The position numbers and the translations under genes are program-made. This document shows positions 1 to 10,991 of a stretch of DNA of 19,891 bases, piece after piece (position 1 is the first letter of the stretch; the number at the start of each line of letters is the position of its first letter). The notes beneath the pieces were generated by a model that worked only from the letters and a program-made list of their open reading frames with translations, had not been told where the DNA came from and did no database searches. The DNA comes from Cruorifilaria tuberocauda (Eukaryota; Nematoda; Chromadorea; Rhabditida; Onchocercidae), in contig JABVXU010000801.1 of assembly GCA_013365365.1 (NCBI GenBank), forward strand, positions 1 through 19,891, written 5' to 3'.

Positions 1-2480
1 AATAATAAGACCGCATTTCGATGGGAATTAAATTACAGCAAATTACTTATCTTCCAAAAGCCAATAAATCAACATTTCCGTTGAAAGAAAAACAATGGAT
101 GTGATTTGAAGGCCATTATTTCTATGCTTAATTCGCAGGACTGGCTGAAATTTACAAATATTTTTTATTCGGCCTACGCATTGTCATAAACTTTTGACCC
201 TTTTTATTGGTTAATTATTGCTTATCATTTCAATAAACTGGCAATTTCTCTCTTTTTTGTTTTTAATTTACCTCTCCAAGAGCACAGAGAATGATTCATT
301 GTTTAGGTACAGTTCAAATCATTCTTTAAATTTCAATTTGCGTGCAGGTTTTATTTACTCGTTTTTTAGTTCAATAATTTAATTAAATTATCGTTTGTTT
401 CCCAGTGGTAAAAGTGTTGGCCAGTTCTTTCGCTTTTTTTCTTTTCTTAATTATTACCTTGGAAAGGTGATAATAACAAACAACAATTTGTAAATTTGTA
501 ATCGAATGTACCCAAATAATTAACATAGTTCCTGTTGTTGTTGAGATTTTCAATTCAAAGAAACAAATTTTTAAGACTTCTTGAATTCGTCATTTATTTA
601 ATTTTGATCATTTTTATTGCATACGAAATGATTTATTTTGTCAATTGACTAATCATAGATATCCACAAATCACTTTCTTTTCTCGACGAACAATTATTAT
701 CGCAGTCTCTGAATTCTGTTGATTTAATTATTTCAACTTATTAAAAGATCAATTATCTTTCAAACTATACAGATTGAAATTGAATTGTTCATTTTTTCTC
801 TTTAAATCTCCCATTCTTCTCAGCAATCGGTAATTCTCGTAATTCAGTACTTTCATTAACGATTTCTAATCAATTTCAACCGTATAAAAATCCAAAAATC
901 TCTGTAACACAAATATTATCACTTTCACATGATACTTGCCGCTAAATTTTTTGAAAATTAAATAATATAATTTCAATTTCATGTTTGTATTTTCTAAATT
1001 CATTTCCTTTTATTCAGAAAAATGTTATCATACTTATTCATGCAAATATTTCCGATAATTGCCTTACTTAGGCATTTTGACAGCTGTCTAAGTTTCATCA
1101 GAATATCTATGCTATTCCAATTGTACTGCTTTTCATTATCCTGTTATTAAATTATTGATCATTTTACTATAAGAGAATTTTTATTATAAACCTGTTATTG
1201 AACTGTCCTGTTTTTTCTTTTTTGTTTTCTTATTTTTTGTGAACATTTCACATCCATTTAATTCTCACCTGAAATTTTTAAACGACGATGCTTGGTAACT
1301 GATCAAAAAGCATTAAATTTGAATTGTAAAAGGTGTCAATTGTTACACTTTTCATTTATTGTCGATTGTAAATAATCATTCCTGTTTTCTGCTTCTTTTA
1401 AATTATTTGTATCCTTCACATTTGCTAGCATCGTTTTACTGCTGATTATTACTCATTCATTTGAACAAATTCATTGAGATTATTTAATTTAAACTCAATC
1501 AAATCAATTCTGTATATCCAGTTTTCTACAAATAAATGGAAAAAGCAAGAAATGGAAATTTTCACTTTTGTGAATATGAAGATTTTTGTGGAAATTTTAC
1601 ATCCGTATTCTTTATTTTGATACACTTCCACTCCTTCTTTTATCCTTTTTCTGTATTGCTTTTTGACCTTCTTGAAGAACGTTGATATCAACGCCTGTTA
1701 CCGTTCATCCATTTCATTCTAACATCACTCAATTATCAGACAGTTCACGTCCGTGAATCTAAATCATATCAACGATAATTATTTTAATTAAATACTCGAT
1801 AAAATTAAAGATAAGATCAAAAAAGAAAACGATTGAGAAAATTTTCTTTCCTTTTTAATCACTTATAGGAAATCTATAACAGTGTAACAGTGAAAAAAAA
1901 ATGAGCAAGGAATTAGATAGTTTACTGAGTAAACATGTCCTATCCGTTTTTTGTCCTCACTCATCAAATTTATTTCCCACCCGAAATGATATAATTTTTT
2001 TTCTTTTTTACGAAATTTCGATATGAAAATTTATTTCATTCATTTTCAAATATTTCCGATGCATAATTGTTGGATTATAATTTAGAGAGATGAAATAATT
2101 TTCGTTCAATGATATTATCCATTCATTATTCTTTCGCCAATGTCTATTTTGCTATTTGATTCCATTCCTTACATTTCATTATTTCACTGCGAAATTTATT
2201 TTGATTCTGATTGACTCAGTTCTTAGCATCTCGCCATATCGCGATTGTTTCAACAAAATGATAATATCATACCTGTTCTTGATTAAACTTATTTATCAAT
2301 ATTTTACTATACATACAAAACGAACCGATAATCCTTTAATCAAAAAGAACGATTTGAAATGCTTAAAACTTTAACAAAGAATCAGAAAAATATTGTATTA
2401 TCATTTTATTTAAGTATCTATAGTATGACGGCGCGATGAAATTTCAGTCCGATTAAAAGTTATTATTTTATTCAAATTTT
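1..2480. other. AT-rich intergenic spacer, no gene seen
   Basis: Both strands carry frequent stops in all frames. The longest open stretch, 1449-1691 on the minus strand, is a Lys/Ile/Phe-rich frame without splice signals or recognisable motifs, so I treat it as chance. Poly-T and poly-A runs are common. The only local structure noted is a short inverted repeat, TTCACG-TC-CGTGAA, near 1746. I see no gene, RNA or mobile element here. Confidence 0.6.
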
Positions 2481-2482
2481 AA

Positions 2483-2755
2483 CTGTCATTTCTTTTAGTT
2501 TGCTATACTCATTCTTGTCTTGCTTCTTGTATTGCTAAATACAAGAATGATAAATCTAACATAGATAGAACGGAAATCATCGACTGCTTTCTAACATCTA
2601 TTACTTACTTCCATCCGAGCATGATCGTTCGTTATACGAATGATGAAGCATATATAATTACAGAAATTGGCATAACAAGTGTAAAAGACTTTTCATTATT
2701 TCATATGAAATCTTTAGAACTCAAAGAAAGACACTTTTGTGATGAAATTTCCTAA
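2483..2755 (+). other. ATG-less open frame, possible orphan exon
   Basis: An open frame of about 90 codons runs from just after a TAA at 2480 to a TAA at 2753-2755, with no early ATG. A pyrimidine-rich acceptor-like TTTCTTTTAG ends at 2498. The translated part has a balanced composition, unlike the simple-sequence frames nearby, for example Asp-Arg-Thr-Glu-Ile-Ile-Asp and Tyr-Thr-Asn-Asp-Glu-Ala. I do not recognise it. No partner exon is evident on either side, and open frames of this length do occur by chance in a 20-kb AT-rich window. It could be a terminal exon of an unseen gene, a decayed gene fragment, or noise. Confidence 0.2.
2509..2550. repeat. Alternative perfect hairpins
   Basis: TTCTTGTATT (2524-2533) and AATACAAGAA (2538-2547) form a perfect 10-bp stem with a GCTA loop. 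TCATTCTTGT (2509-2518) can instead pair perfectly with ACAAGAATGA (2541-2550). The two stems share the right arm and exclude each other. No function is known; it lies inside the open frame at 2483-2755. Confidence 0.5.
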
Positions 2756-5700
2756 TCCATTAATTATTAATTGATAATATATTAAAGGGTATTTGGGAAC
2801 TTAGATTAAATTTTTGATTATAAAAGAAGTTCTGGATTAAAGATGTTGAATTTAATCCTAAATTAATAAATGATAGCGATTAAACATGTCGATCGGACAA
2901 AAATGCCGTATGGAGGATGTTTTTTTGTTTGGAGAAAGAAATTAGAAGATCAGGAAACGAGAAAATCATTTGTGTCTCTGAACAAAATAGACAAATCGAT
3001 AAGACGGAAATAGAAAAAGTAAAAGGAGAATTGATGTTTAAAATAGACAAATCATATCAGAACCTTAGCTTAGAAAAACTGCGATATATCGGCGAAACGT
3101 CATTATTATTGTTATCATTGTCATCATTATCATTGCTAATATCATTTTTGAACTGTGAAGATTAAAACTATAATAGGCATAAATAAATCTTTTTCTTGGA
3201 GGCGAACAAAGAATCGATATTATTGTGTGGTCATCGAAAAGAAGAAAAAATTTCTCTCAAAAAATTTATTCGTTGGCGCAAAATTTTCCGTGATGAGAAC
3301 GTCCTTCAACGCAGTTGACGGACCGAATCAGTAATTGACTGATTTTCGCTGCCCTCTGTTCCATTTATAAATATATTTACTGCGAATTTCAGATTCTTTA
3401 CACTTAAATTTATTTTGACTGATAGAACGAAAAAAACTTTTAATTTTAACATTATTATTTCCCATATGTAGCTTGTCATTTGATTCAGTGTAATATTCCA
3501 TTTTTCAATTTAATTTTTGTCAAAAATTTGAAGTAGACATACAGTAAAACATTGTAAGACATACAATAACAGTAAAACATACAAATTGTAAACTGTTGTT
3601 TCAGTTTTGCGTTAAAAACCACTTACGAATCTAGTTTATTTCAGAATTAAAGTGGAAATGATTAGTTAGGATGGGAATCAAACTGAAATGAGCGGAACTC
3701 AATTAAACGTGATTGACCTAAATTTAGTTTAATTGAAGTAAAAATTGGAAAGATTTGAATTCAAATTTGACGACGCCGAATGATTTGATTTCAGTTAATA
3801 ATACTGTCTTCATGTTTGTTTGTAACTTTCCTTTCTAATTTTCATTGGTTAAAGCTTCTCGATTTTGTATGGCTACCGATTAAAATTATTCATTCGTTTT
3901 TTTCTTTTGTTTCCACTGCAAATAAAACTTAATGGTTGAGATCTAGCATTGATTTACATTAGTTGGTTACAGTGATTACAGTTGCTTTTATGTACAAAAA
4001 GAAAAAATAAAGTTATTTATCCTTTCCATGGAGAGAAACTATTAATATTCGCGGTAACTTGTGCAGTTAAGTATGAAAAATTTAGTATAGAAACTCAAAT
4101 TTTTATCTTTAAACAAATGCTACATTTGAAATTCATTTCTAATACATTGATAAATGAGAAAAAGTTTTATAAAACTGTTTAAAAACTTCTCTTCATATTA
4201 ATATTGCATTTTGCATTGGAGAATGCATTTATAAAATTATTCTTTCCATTCTACTTTTTATGCAAACATTTTGAAAGTGAAATTAAATTATAAAAAAACA
4301 AGCTGATAATAAATAATTTGTTATGGTGGAATAAAAGTTCCCATTAAAACAATACGGTCATTTATTTACTAATTTACTGATTTACATTTCTAACTTTCAT
4401 TGAAGCGAGGTATAATAAATAAGTTTATGAGGATTTATTATATTTAAATCAAACGCTTCGCTTCTTCTGTGATTTCTATTCATTATAAATGGATAAACCT
4501 TCGGTGAAATTAATTAACAAACCTTAAGAATTAAAAAAATTATCTAATTGAACAAAATAAGTGAAATAAAATAAAATCAACATTGATAATTGTAAGTTAT
4601 TACTATAATATCATTGAAATCGAATAGTAACAATAAAAAATGGTAGTGAAATTGTTTAATAAATAAAAAATTTATAATTATTCATATTTAACTTTCTAAT
4701 TTATGAAAATTATAAAAATTATTGAAATTCAACTGATTACTGATTATTTTTTGTCTAAAACTTTACAGAGAATTTTCCAAAGTGCAAATTTGCAACCAAA
4801 AATGTAAAAAACACAAAAACGGAGGAAGAAAAAAACGGAGAAAAAATAGTCAAATTTTGATTTCGTATAATTTGTCATTTTGATGTAACCAATAATTCCC
4901 ACTTAATTTTTCGAAATTTTAGTTTTTTTATCAAAATTAGGATAATTTCAATAAAATGTTATTAATTTAATTCACACCTATTTTCCTAATTTCTTGTCAA
5001 ATAATGTCAGAGGCTTTAAAAATTTTGCGCCAATTTCATATTTATAAGTAAAGTTAACCGCTATTTATTTCACCTTCTGATAAAAAGTTTCAGTTATGAG
5101 ACTAAAACTCAGAACAAAATTACCCTTTAACTCCTTGATTGGGTCAAAATAACTGAAATTCATCTGAGACTTTTTAATTTTTGCTTTGATTATTATTCTT
5201 CCTTTAAAAGGATAATTCTGATCTTTGTTACTTAATAACATGAATTATTAAATGTAAGAATGTTGTAAAAAAAGGTAAAACGTTTGCAAATTTCTCGTTC
5301 AGTAAGTGCTAATAAATACGTTCCTTTAAAGTTTAATGATTTCCCAATTTTCCTATTAAAATTTTCACTATAAATTTTTGAGTTTTTAATTTTGTGGACA
5401 AATAACTATAAAATATTCAGAAATTTCTTAATTTTGAAAAAGATTTTTCACTTTTTTCTTACCCACAAACAATGACCCAAATTATTGTTATATGCTAACA
5501 TATTTTTCAATTTTTTGAATCTTTCGATTTTTCCTTTTGCATGGAAATTGCCTTTCGTTGTTAAAATTTTTCTCTTTTATGCTTATATTAATAACATTCA
5601 ATTTAATTGCCACAAAATACTGCAAATTTTTCATTTTCAAAATTAAGTTCTCATTTGCAGATGGCTTTTCTGATATGAAAAGTGTTGTTTGAACAATAAA

Positions 5701-5780
5701 TACGCAGTGATTACACGCAGAAAGATTAATTCCTAATCATCAAATAGCATCGTTGATAGTTAAAGATATTAATTATTATT
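2756..5780. other. AT-rich intergenic spacer, no gene supported
   Basis: This stretch is largely AT-rich filler. An 82-codon plus-strand frame at 2917-3165 starts in a Lys/Glu-rich part and ends in a Leu/Ser run encoded by a TCATTAT-type simple repeat, so it is probably not a gene. A slightly GC-richer patch at 3260-3355 contains a short hairpin, AATCAGT (3326-3332) with ACTGATT (3338-3344). The frame at 3982-4182 has no coding features. No splice-supported exon, tRNA or transposon end was found. Confidence 0.55.
3536..3591. repeat. Imperfect tandem duplication of about 22-34 nt
   Basis: Unit 1 (3536-3557) begins GACATACA, continues AGTAAAACAT and ends TTGTAA. Unit 2 (3558-3591) has the same three blocks in the same order, with short insertions between them. 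It looks like a two-copy tandem duplication followed by small indels. No function is suggested. Confidence 0.6.
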
Positions 5781-6010
5781 ATTTTACATAGTTTCAGCAA
5801 TAGTTGTTGCTGTTACATTTATTGTAACGGTCGTGACATTAGTAATATCAGTAGTTACAATTATTGCAATAAAACCAGTAGTAAAGTTATGTAGTTATTT
5901 TAAGAGTAGTAATGTTGTTAGTACTAATTATTGCAATTATTGTGATAATGGTAGTGATAGATGTATTAGATATAATTACTGTAATAGTAGTAGTAGGAGG
6001 TAAAGTAATA
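5780..6010. repeat. Cryptic trinucleotide (GTA/ATT/AGT) tract
   Basis: The stretch is dominated by degenerate triplets such as GTA, GTT, ATT, AAT and AGT, ending in AGTAGTAGTAGGAGG. The triplet period keeps one plus-strand frame (5791-6003) open for 70 codons, reading as a Val/Ile-rich segment followed by Cys/Asn/Ser-rich residues. That composition is what the repeat itself would give. There is no ATG, so I call simple sequence rather than a gene. Confidence 0.65.
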
Positions 6011-6599
6011 ATAATGAAAGGAGAAATAGTAGTCAAAACCACTCGGAATAATACTTTGAATAATAGAAATTGACGAAGTCTCGATTGGTTTCACTTTTTG
6101 AATTTCGCTTCTCGACATTTTTATTTGAGTACTTTTTTTGACTTGGATTTCAATGCTTCCTTCGATTACACTTCACCGTTTAGTCGTTTTTTTTTAAAGA
6201 TTTTCAGAATTTAAAAAATGTACGAGATACATTCGAAAGAATTACTTCGTTATATTATTTTGCTTCATGATAAGAAATTTGCTTTCAGGAATGTTGATTT
6301 TATTAATATTAAAATTGTAATAATTAATCAGTCAGCAATTTGATGCTTACTGTCAACCTGAGACACTAAATGGTTGAAGTTGTAATTTTCTTGTGTAATA
6401 AATACGCTATGATACGTTATGCACTAAAAACGCTTCGATATAATTACTAACTTTCACAAATTAGCGAAATCTAACAAATAAAAATTATCAAACATGCAAA
6501 AACTAAGCGAACTACGCATTATTTGCTGCTTGTTATCAGTAACTTTGATTAAACCTACAAAACACACAAATTCTGATCGATTTGATGCTTTCCTAGCCT
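6011..6599. other. AT-rich spacer between two triplet tracts
   Basis: I see no open frame, RNA fold or repeat of note here; stops are frequent in every frame. Confidence 0.6.
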
Positions 6600-6960
6600 C
6601 TTTATAGTAGTAATAATGATGGTACTATTTATCATTAATAATGTCGCTTTCGTTGTTTGTTATTGTTGTTGCTATTTGTTGTCGATGTTTATTGCATTCT
6701 TTGTCTTTGTTTGTTGTTGTTCGCCGATATTGTTCGTTATTTCTCATATCACGTCACTCGTTACTATTATTAGTATTGTTATTGTTGTTACTTGTATCTA
6801 TTTACCGAGCAATTATTGTCCTTTTTTCAACAAAACTTTTGTCAGTCATATATTAATCGCCCTATTTATTGCTTTATTCTATCCCCGTTTTTTTCAGAAA
6901 TCCTTAATTTCTCTTGTTATCATAATTATCTTCTCTTGTTATTTCGCTCCATTTACCTAA
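6600..6960. repeat. Cryptic TTG/TTA/TGT triplet tract with a spurious long frame
   Basis: The sequence is rich in TTG, TTA, TGT and TTT triplets, especially at 6630-6800. It keeps a 114-codon plus-strand frame open (6616-6960) that starts with ATG and reads as almost nothing but Val, Ile, Leu, Phe, Cys and Tyr. A second frame (6641-6856) is also open and similarly hydrophobic, which is typical of low-complexity DNA rather than a membrane protein gene. A real polytopic protein cannot be excluded from sequence alone, but no charged loops, splice sites or family motifs support one. Confidence 0.55.
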
Positions 6961-9090
6961 AAAATCACCGATTTTCCCATTTTCACTCCAACCCTTAACT
7001 TTTTCTAAAATTCTGGAATTAAATATTGGAATCAGTAAATTCAACTCGCCTTTGTCCATTTAAAAAGGAAAGAGTTTTATCGATAAATCTTCAGATAGAA
7101 ATGAATTGCAGTAAAATGTTACAATTCGTTGTTGAACAGATACTAATTTCGGTAATCGAATACTGCATCAGTATTTTTAGGACTATTGCGCGTTTACTAA
7201 TTCCCCGAATATCACCCCATATTCTGAATTTTTAAGTGCATATTTATTTATAAGAGTTTCTGCACTCCCATTTATAATTGAATTTTCAGAATTTAAAGGT
7301 TTTTTTATCGATCTTCAAATTATATTGCTCATATTTTGTTTTATCAAACTGCGTGTCATTTCGAAGAATTTTTCCATTTTACTCTATTTTATTCGCTTTG
7401 CAAAGTTTTTTCTCAAATTTAAATATCTAATTAGATTGTTTATTGTGAATTATTCCTTCATAATACTTCTGCACGCTAAGAAATTACAGTGAGATTTTTT
7501 AAAATTCTTCTATATAGCATCACACCCACTAATTTCTTGAGCTTTCCTAAAAGTTCGATTATTAAGCATCTGTTTAGAGGTTCTCCTGATTCCTACATTT
7601 TTACTAGCTTTTCTGACTATGAAATTATCAATGATCAGTCCAAATTTTTAGCTTTTAAGTATTGATTTAAACTTAAAATTAATAATAAGCAGCTTGTTAT
7701 TTTATACATTTTATTATAATATTCTGTTTTATAAAGCCGTTCTGATTAATTTCCGTCAATCATAATTTCTTCAGATAAGTAAATTATCATTCTAAAAGCA
7801 ACATTCTTTTAATGATTTGAAAAAATCATTTATCAACTTTAACGAAAATAACTTATCTAAGAAAGAATGCAAAAGAAGACAAAAGTTTATGAGACAGACT
7901 TTTTTGCAGTTAAATTTCACAGAATTCGGTCAATTAATTGAACCAGCGAATTTTTCTTTATTCGAAAATTACAACAAATTTAAACATCTAAACACATTTT
8001 TGCATAACCTTTAGAAGTAATAACATCGCATTCAATAACACATTAACATGCAAAGATAATTCTCTGACCTTGGAAAATGAATGATCTGGAAAGGTCATTT
8101 TTATGAGCAGTAATGATTTTCTAATTATATTCTCCTTTTTTTTCAAGTCCCAAGTTCTCATATCATTTCTAGTTGTTAATCATAAGTTTAATGCACATGC
8201 TATTAGTAGTTGTTATGAATATTAGTCATCAGATCAGTGATTCCTTTCGCTATCTGATAAGTGATAATGATTTTGAGCGATGTTATACTAACAAAGTACT
8301 ATTGAAGAAAATGTGAATGATCCAAATTATCGATATCATAATCAGCTCTGGACCGAATATATTAGAAAGTTATGAAATATGAGTTCTATGCAAACTTATT
8401 TGTTAGTACAATAACTTTATAAAGTTAAATTTACAGTTGTAAGTGAAGTATATTTTGTGAAATATGTTGCGCTTTCCTTCGAAATTCCCAAATCCTGAAC
8501 TGTTTTGGAAATTTCCAATTTTAGAATTTTATTTGTTGACTTTTTTTGGAAAAAATCACATAAATTCAGGATAGTTTATTTGAGAACTGTTATGCATTTC
8601 CATTCAGTTTCTTCATTTCACTTACAATACTAAAAAGATATTTACTCTTAATTTTGGTTTAAAAAATTGAACTACCATCGTAAAATTTAAAAAAGCTAAG
8701 ATTACAGTAATGGATATGTATCGTAGCTAACCATAATCAATATATTATTTATTCAGGATTAATTGGTTAGTTTTAAGGAATTTTTGCAAAACTAATACAT
8801 AAAATGTGGCAATGGATAAGAACTGATTTGATAGCAGTAGCTTAATAATCAAGAATTAGCTTAATTATTGATATGATTAATTACTTGTTTACAATAATAA
8901 TATTCATCAATGATGAAAAGTGAAATATCTTGCGGTTTTATCAACTTAAACTGCCAATTTTTCATTAATGTAATTATTATATATCATTCAAAATTTTCGA
9001 TATCGCTACAAGTATTAATTAATTCTGCAGAAAAATCGGATTATCTTATTCAAATAACAAATTGAAATTTTTCAAAAAATTTCTATTTTA
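6961..9090. other. AT-rich spacer upstream of the 125-residue gene
   Basis: Short frames at 7026-7235 and 7817-8014 (plus strand) have no flanking splice signals or motifs and are treated as chance. An inverted pair ATCAGAT/ATCTGAT lies near 8228-8260, and nuclear-receptor-like half-sites lie at 8065-8097. The last few hundred bases should hold the promoter of the gene starting at 9154, but no clear TATA or initiator can be singled out in such AT-rich DNA. Confidence 0.5.
8065..8097. promoter_or_regulatory. Pair of nuclear-receptor-like half-sites, everted
   Basis: TGACCTTG starts at 8065, which is CAAGGTCA on the minus strand and fits the extended half-site bound by FTZ-F1/SF-1/ERR-type receptors. 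AAAGGTCA at 8090-8097 on the plus strand fits the NBRE-type extended half-site. The cores face away from each other with 19 nt between them, about 1.06 kb upstream of the ATG at 9154. Nematodes have many nuclear receptors. Binding and target gene are inference, and chance occurrence is possible. Confidence 0.25.
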
Positions 9091-9096
9091 TTGCAG
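9091..9096 (+). promoter_or_regulatory. Candidate 5' trans-splice or leader acceptor
   Basis: TTGCAG at 9091-9096 follows a T-rich run and sits 57 nt before the ATG at 9154. In the frame of that ATG the interval carries stops, including a TGA at 9142, so it is untranslated. In nematodes such a site just ahead of the first ATG is commonly a spliced-leader acceptor; a 5' UTR intron would look the same. Confidence 0.4.
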
Positions 9097-9153
9097 ATAA
9101 TATTGACTGGATTAGTGATAATTTCGTTAGTAGTTAAATACTGATAAAAACAG

Positions 9154-10035
9154 ATGACAGCAGTGCGCGATTCATTGTGTAATATGGAACCGGTACATAT
9201 TCCGAGGCCACAAATTTCAGGCTTACAATTTATTCCAACGAGGGGTCGACTGGGATTCTATGCGGTATAATCATTTCTTGTCTTTTTTCCATTTGATACC
9301 ATCATTTTATTTTGTAGTACATTTGATTGTGCATCAAATTTTTGTAATTATTTACTAATTTATAATTAATTTGATTTATTTATGAACCATAGAATATCAA
9401 TTATGAAAGCAAGATAAATATATGTAAATATGTACAATAATCTAAATATTGTTAACTAATTTTTAAAAATTAATGAATTTTATAGACTATTCGCCGTGAC
9501 GGTGAAAAATTTGGCGTTGAAATAAAACCAATGGGACCACGAAGACCAGTTCTGTCAGATGGCTTATTTATAAATAATAGTAATATCGCGAAGTCATCAA
9601 GCAGCAAAAATGATGAGGATGAGACGAAGCAAGAAATCAAATGCTCATCAGAAGTACGTTTAATCTATTGGATTTGATTCTAATTATTTTTATTTATTTT
9701 AACTTTCTATGTTTTGTAATATTTCATAATAAGGAATAGCAAAATAATTAATGAAAATGAGTAATAAACTATTAAATTGTGAATTAGCATTAAATTATTT
9801 GTATTAGATTGAAATATACTAAATATTGCTTTATTGATTTGATCACATTTCACTCAAACTATGATGACACTTTGTCATAAATTGAAGAGAGTGTGGTCTT
9901 CGCAATGATCAAAATATAGTGATAATTTTATTACAGGATTTGCAATCAATAGAAGTATCGAATTCAGAGGCCTATACTTCTAAGCAATCATTCTCGGTAC
10001 CGAATTATGAAAAAATTAGTTTGAATAATCAATGA
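9154..10035 (+). CDS. Small three-exon gene, unknown 125-residue protein
   Basis: I do not recognise this protein. Exons are 9154-9264, 9486-9653 and 9937-10035, joined by introns of 221 and 283 nt with GTATAA/TATAG and GTACGT/TTACAG borders. Both junctions fall between codons (phase 0). The ATG is the first in frame after stops at 9142-9147. The first half has a compact region with many Gly, Arg and Pro residues, including GRLGFYA across the end of exon 1 and IRRDGEKFGVEIKP at the start of exon 2, followed by GPRRPVL. The second half, from about residue 70, is hydrophilic with a Ser run, acidic/Lys residues and a Tyr/Ser-rich C-terminus, probably disordered. There is no signal peptide or membrane segment. 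The basic first half could bind nucleic acid or a partner protein, but nothing shows this. Clean splice borders and retained frame argue for a real gene, probably a nematode-restricted one. Confidence 0.6.
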
Positions 10036-10186
10036 ATCGTTGATAGTAAATGAAAAAATTTCCGCAGCTGATGAATTGAGTGCAGATTTTCAAAAAAACA
10101 AAGCTTGATTAATTTGCGAAAATGTTTTCTCGTTTTTCGAAATTTCATGTGTGAGAAATTCAATGCTAAACAATGCTTGGGGGAGA

Positions 10187-10255
10187 AATAAATAGAAGTA
10201 AAATACTAATCTCCTTATCACTTTTCAGACAACTTTGCTTTTACTAATAAATAAA
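10187..10255 (+). terminator. Poly(A) signals of the 125-residue gene
   Basis: AATAAA occurs at 10187-10192, about 150 nt after the stop codon, and again at 10246-10251 and 10250-10255. The first is the likelier cleavage signal. The hexamer is also frequent by chance in this AT-rich DNA. Confidence 0.4.
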
Positions 10256-10753
10256 ATATTTTTCTTAACTAGAAGCTTATTTCTCCTTTTTTAATCGTTT
10301 TCACATGGCAGTTTTAAAAGACTCTCAACTAATTTCAATATACTATATCGAGTAATGATAAAAAGATAAAATGTTCTCAAGTTCAGCAATTATAAATAAT
10401 AAAAAAATGTCATAAATTTAAATAGAGACCATTCATTTAATAAGGTAATTTATCGCAACGAATCATTGATAAGTATGAAGAAATGATTTCTTGAACTGAA
10501 TTTTAATAACGAAGAAAAACGAAAATTTTCAAAATTTAATAGTAATACTTCACTTTGCTTTTTTCTCCCCATAAGGTTTATGCTTTTTTAATTTTGCTAT
10601 TTTTATATTCGGGTAGTCTACCTGTTATTATGAGTAACTGCTTGATAATAAATCTGAAATTATGAAGAGTTTAATTAATAATTTTTTAAAATTATTTTAC
10701 TGCTTTTTTGCATGTGTTTAGATAAAGTTCTTGATTTACGAATAAGTAATATT
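10256..10753. other. AT-rich spacer, nothing recognised
   Basis: Stops are frequent in all frames, and no repeat, RNA fold or exon is supported. Confidence 0.55.
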
Positions 10754-10991
10754 ATGGCTAGGGATTTACAGTTGATAAGAAGTGACTATGTATTATCGTC
10801 TTCTGTTCGCTCAGTTCTTGAATTCAAGAAGAGAAACTTGACGTGCTGTTTTTGACGTAAGGAAAGATAACACTGAGAGAAGATAAGAAGTCACGTTACG
10901 TGGTGATCTCATATCTCTCATGGTCATTGAACAAATGATTCCAATGACGTATGTGAAAAGCTACGGCAAAAGAGTTGTAAGAGAAATCTGA
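10754..10991 (+). other. Compositional island with two short frames and strong donor-like sites
   Basis: This stretch is visibly less AT-rich than its surroundings. It contains a 33-codon ATG frame (10754-10855, starting MARDLQLIRS and ending LTCCF), immediately followed by GTAAGG, a good splice donor, at 10857. A 23-codon ATG frame (10920-10991, starting MVIEQMIPMT) contains another donor-like GTAAGA at its end. TTTACAG at 10764-10770 could serve as an acceptor, which would define an exon 10771-10856. It may be a non-coding leader exon of the kinase gene at 12259, a short-peptide gene, or a non-coding RNA; none is established. Confidence 0.25.
10815..10830. promoter_or_regulatory. 16-bp perfect palindrome
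   Basis: TTCTTGAATTCAAGAA reads the same on both strands. It contains two TTCnnGAA pairs placed directly next to each other, similar to heat-shock-element units but without the usual 2-nt spacing between pairs. It could be a dimeric transcription-factor site; function is unknown. Confidence 0.3.

Noticed and set aside
2917..3165. 82-codon frame as a tail-anchored protein
   Set aside because: The hydrophobic Leu/Ser end is encoded by a TCATTAT-type microsatellite; all three frames are open for part of the region, so the openness is compositional.
3311..3352. Structured RNA around the AATCAGT/ACTGATT hairpin
   Set aside because: The stem is only 7 bp with a weak 4-bp outer helix; hairpins of this size are common by chance and no known RNA family is evident.
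6616..6960. 114-codon ATG frame as a polytopic membrane protein
   Set aside because: Its residues follow directly from TTG/TGT/TTA simple sequence, a second frame over the same bases is equally open and hydrophobic, and there are no charged loops or motifs.
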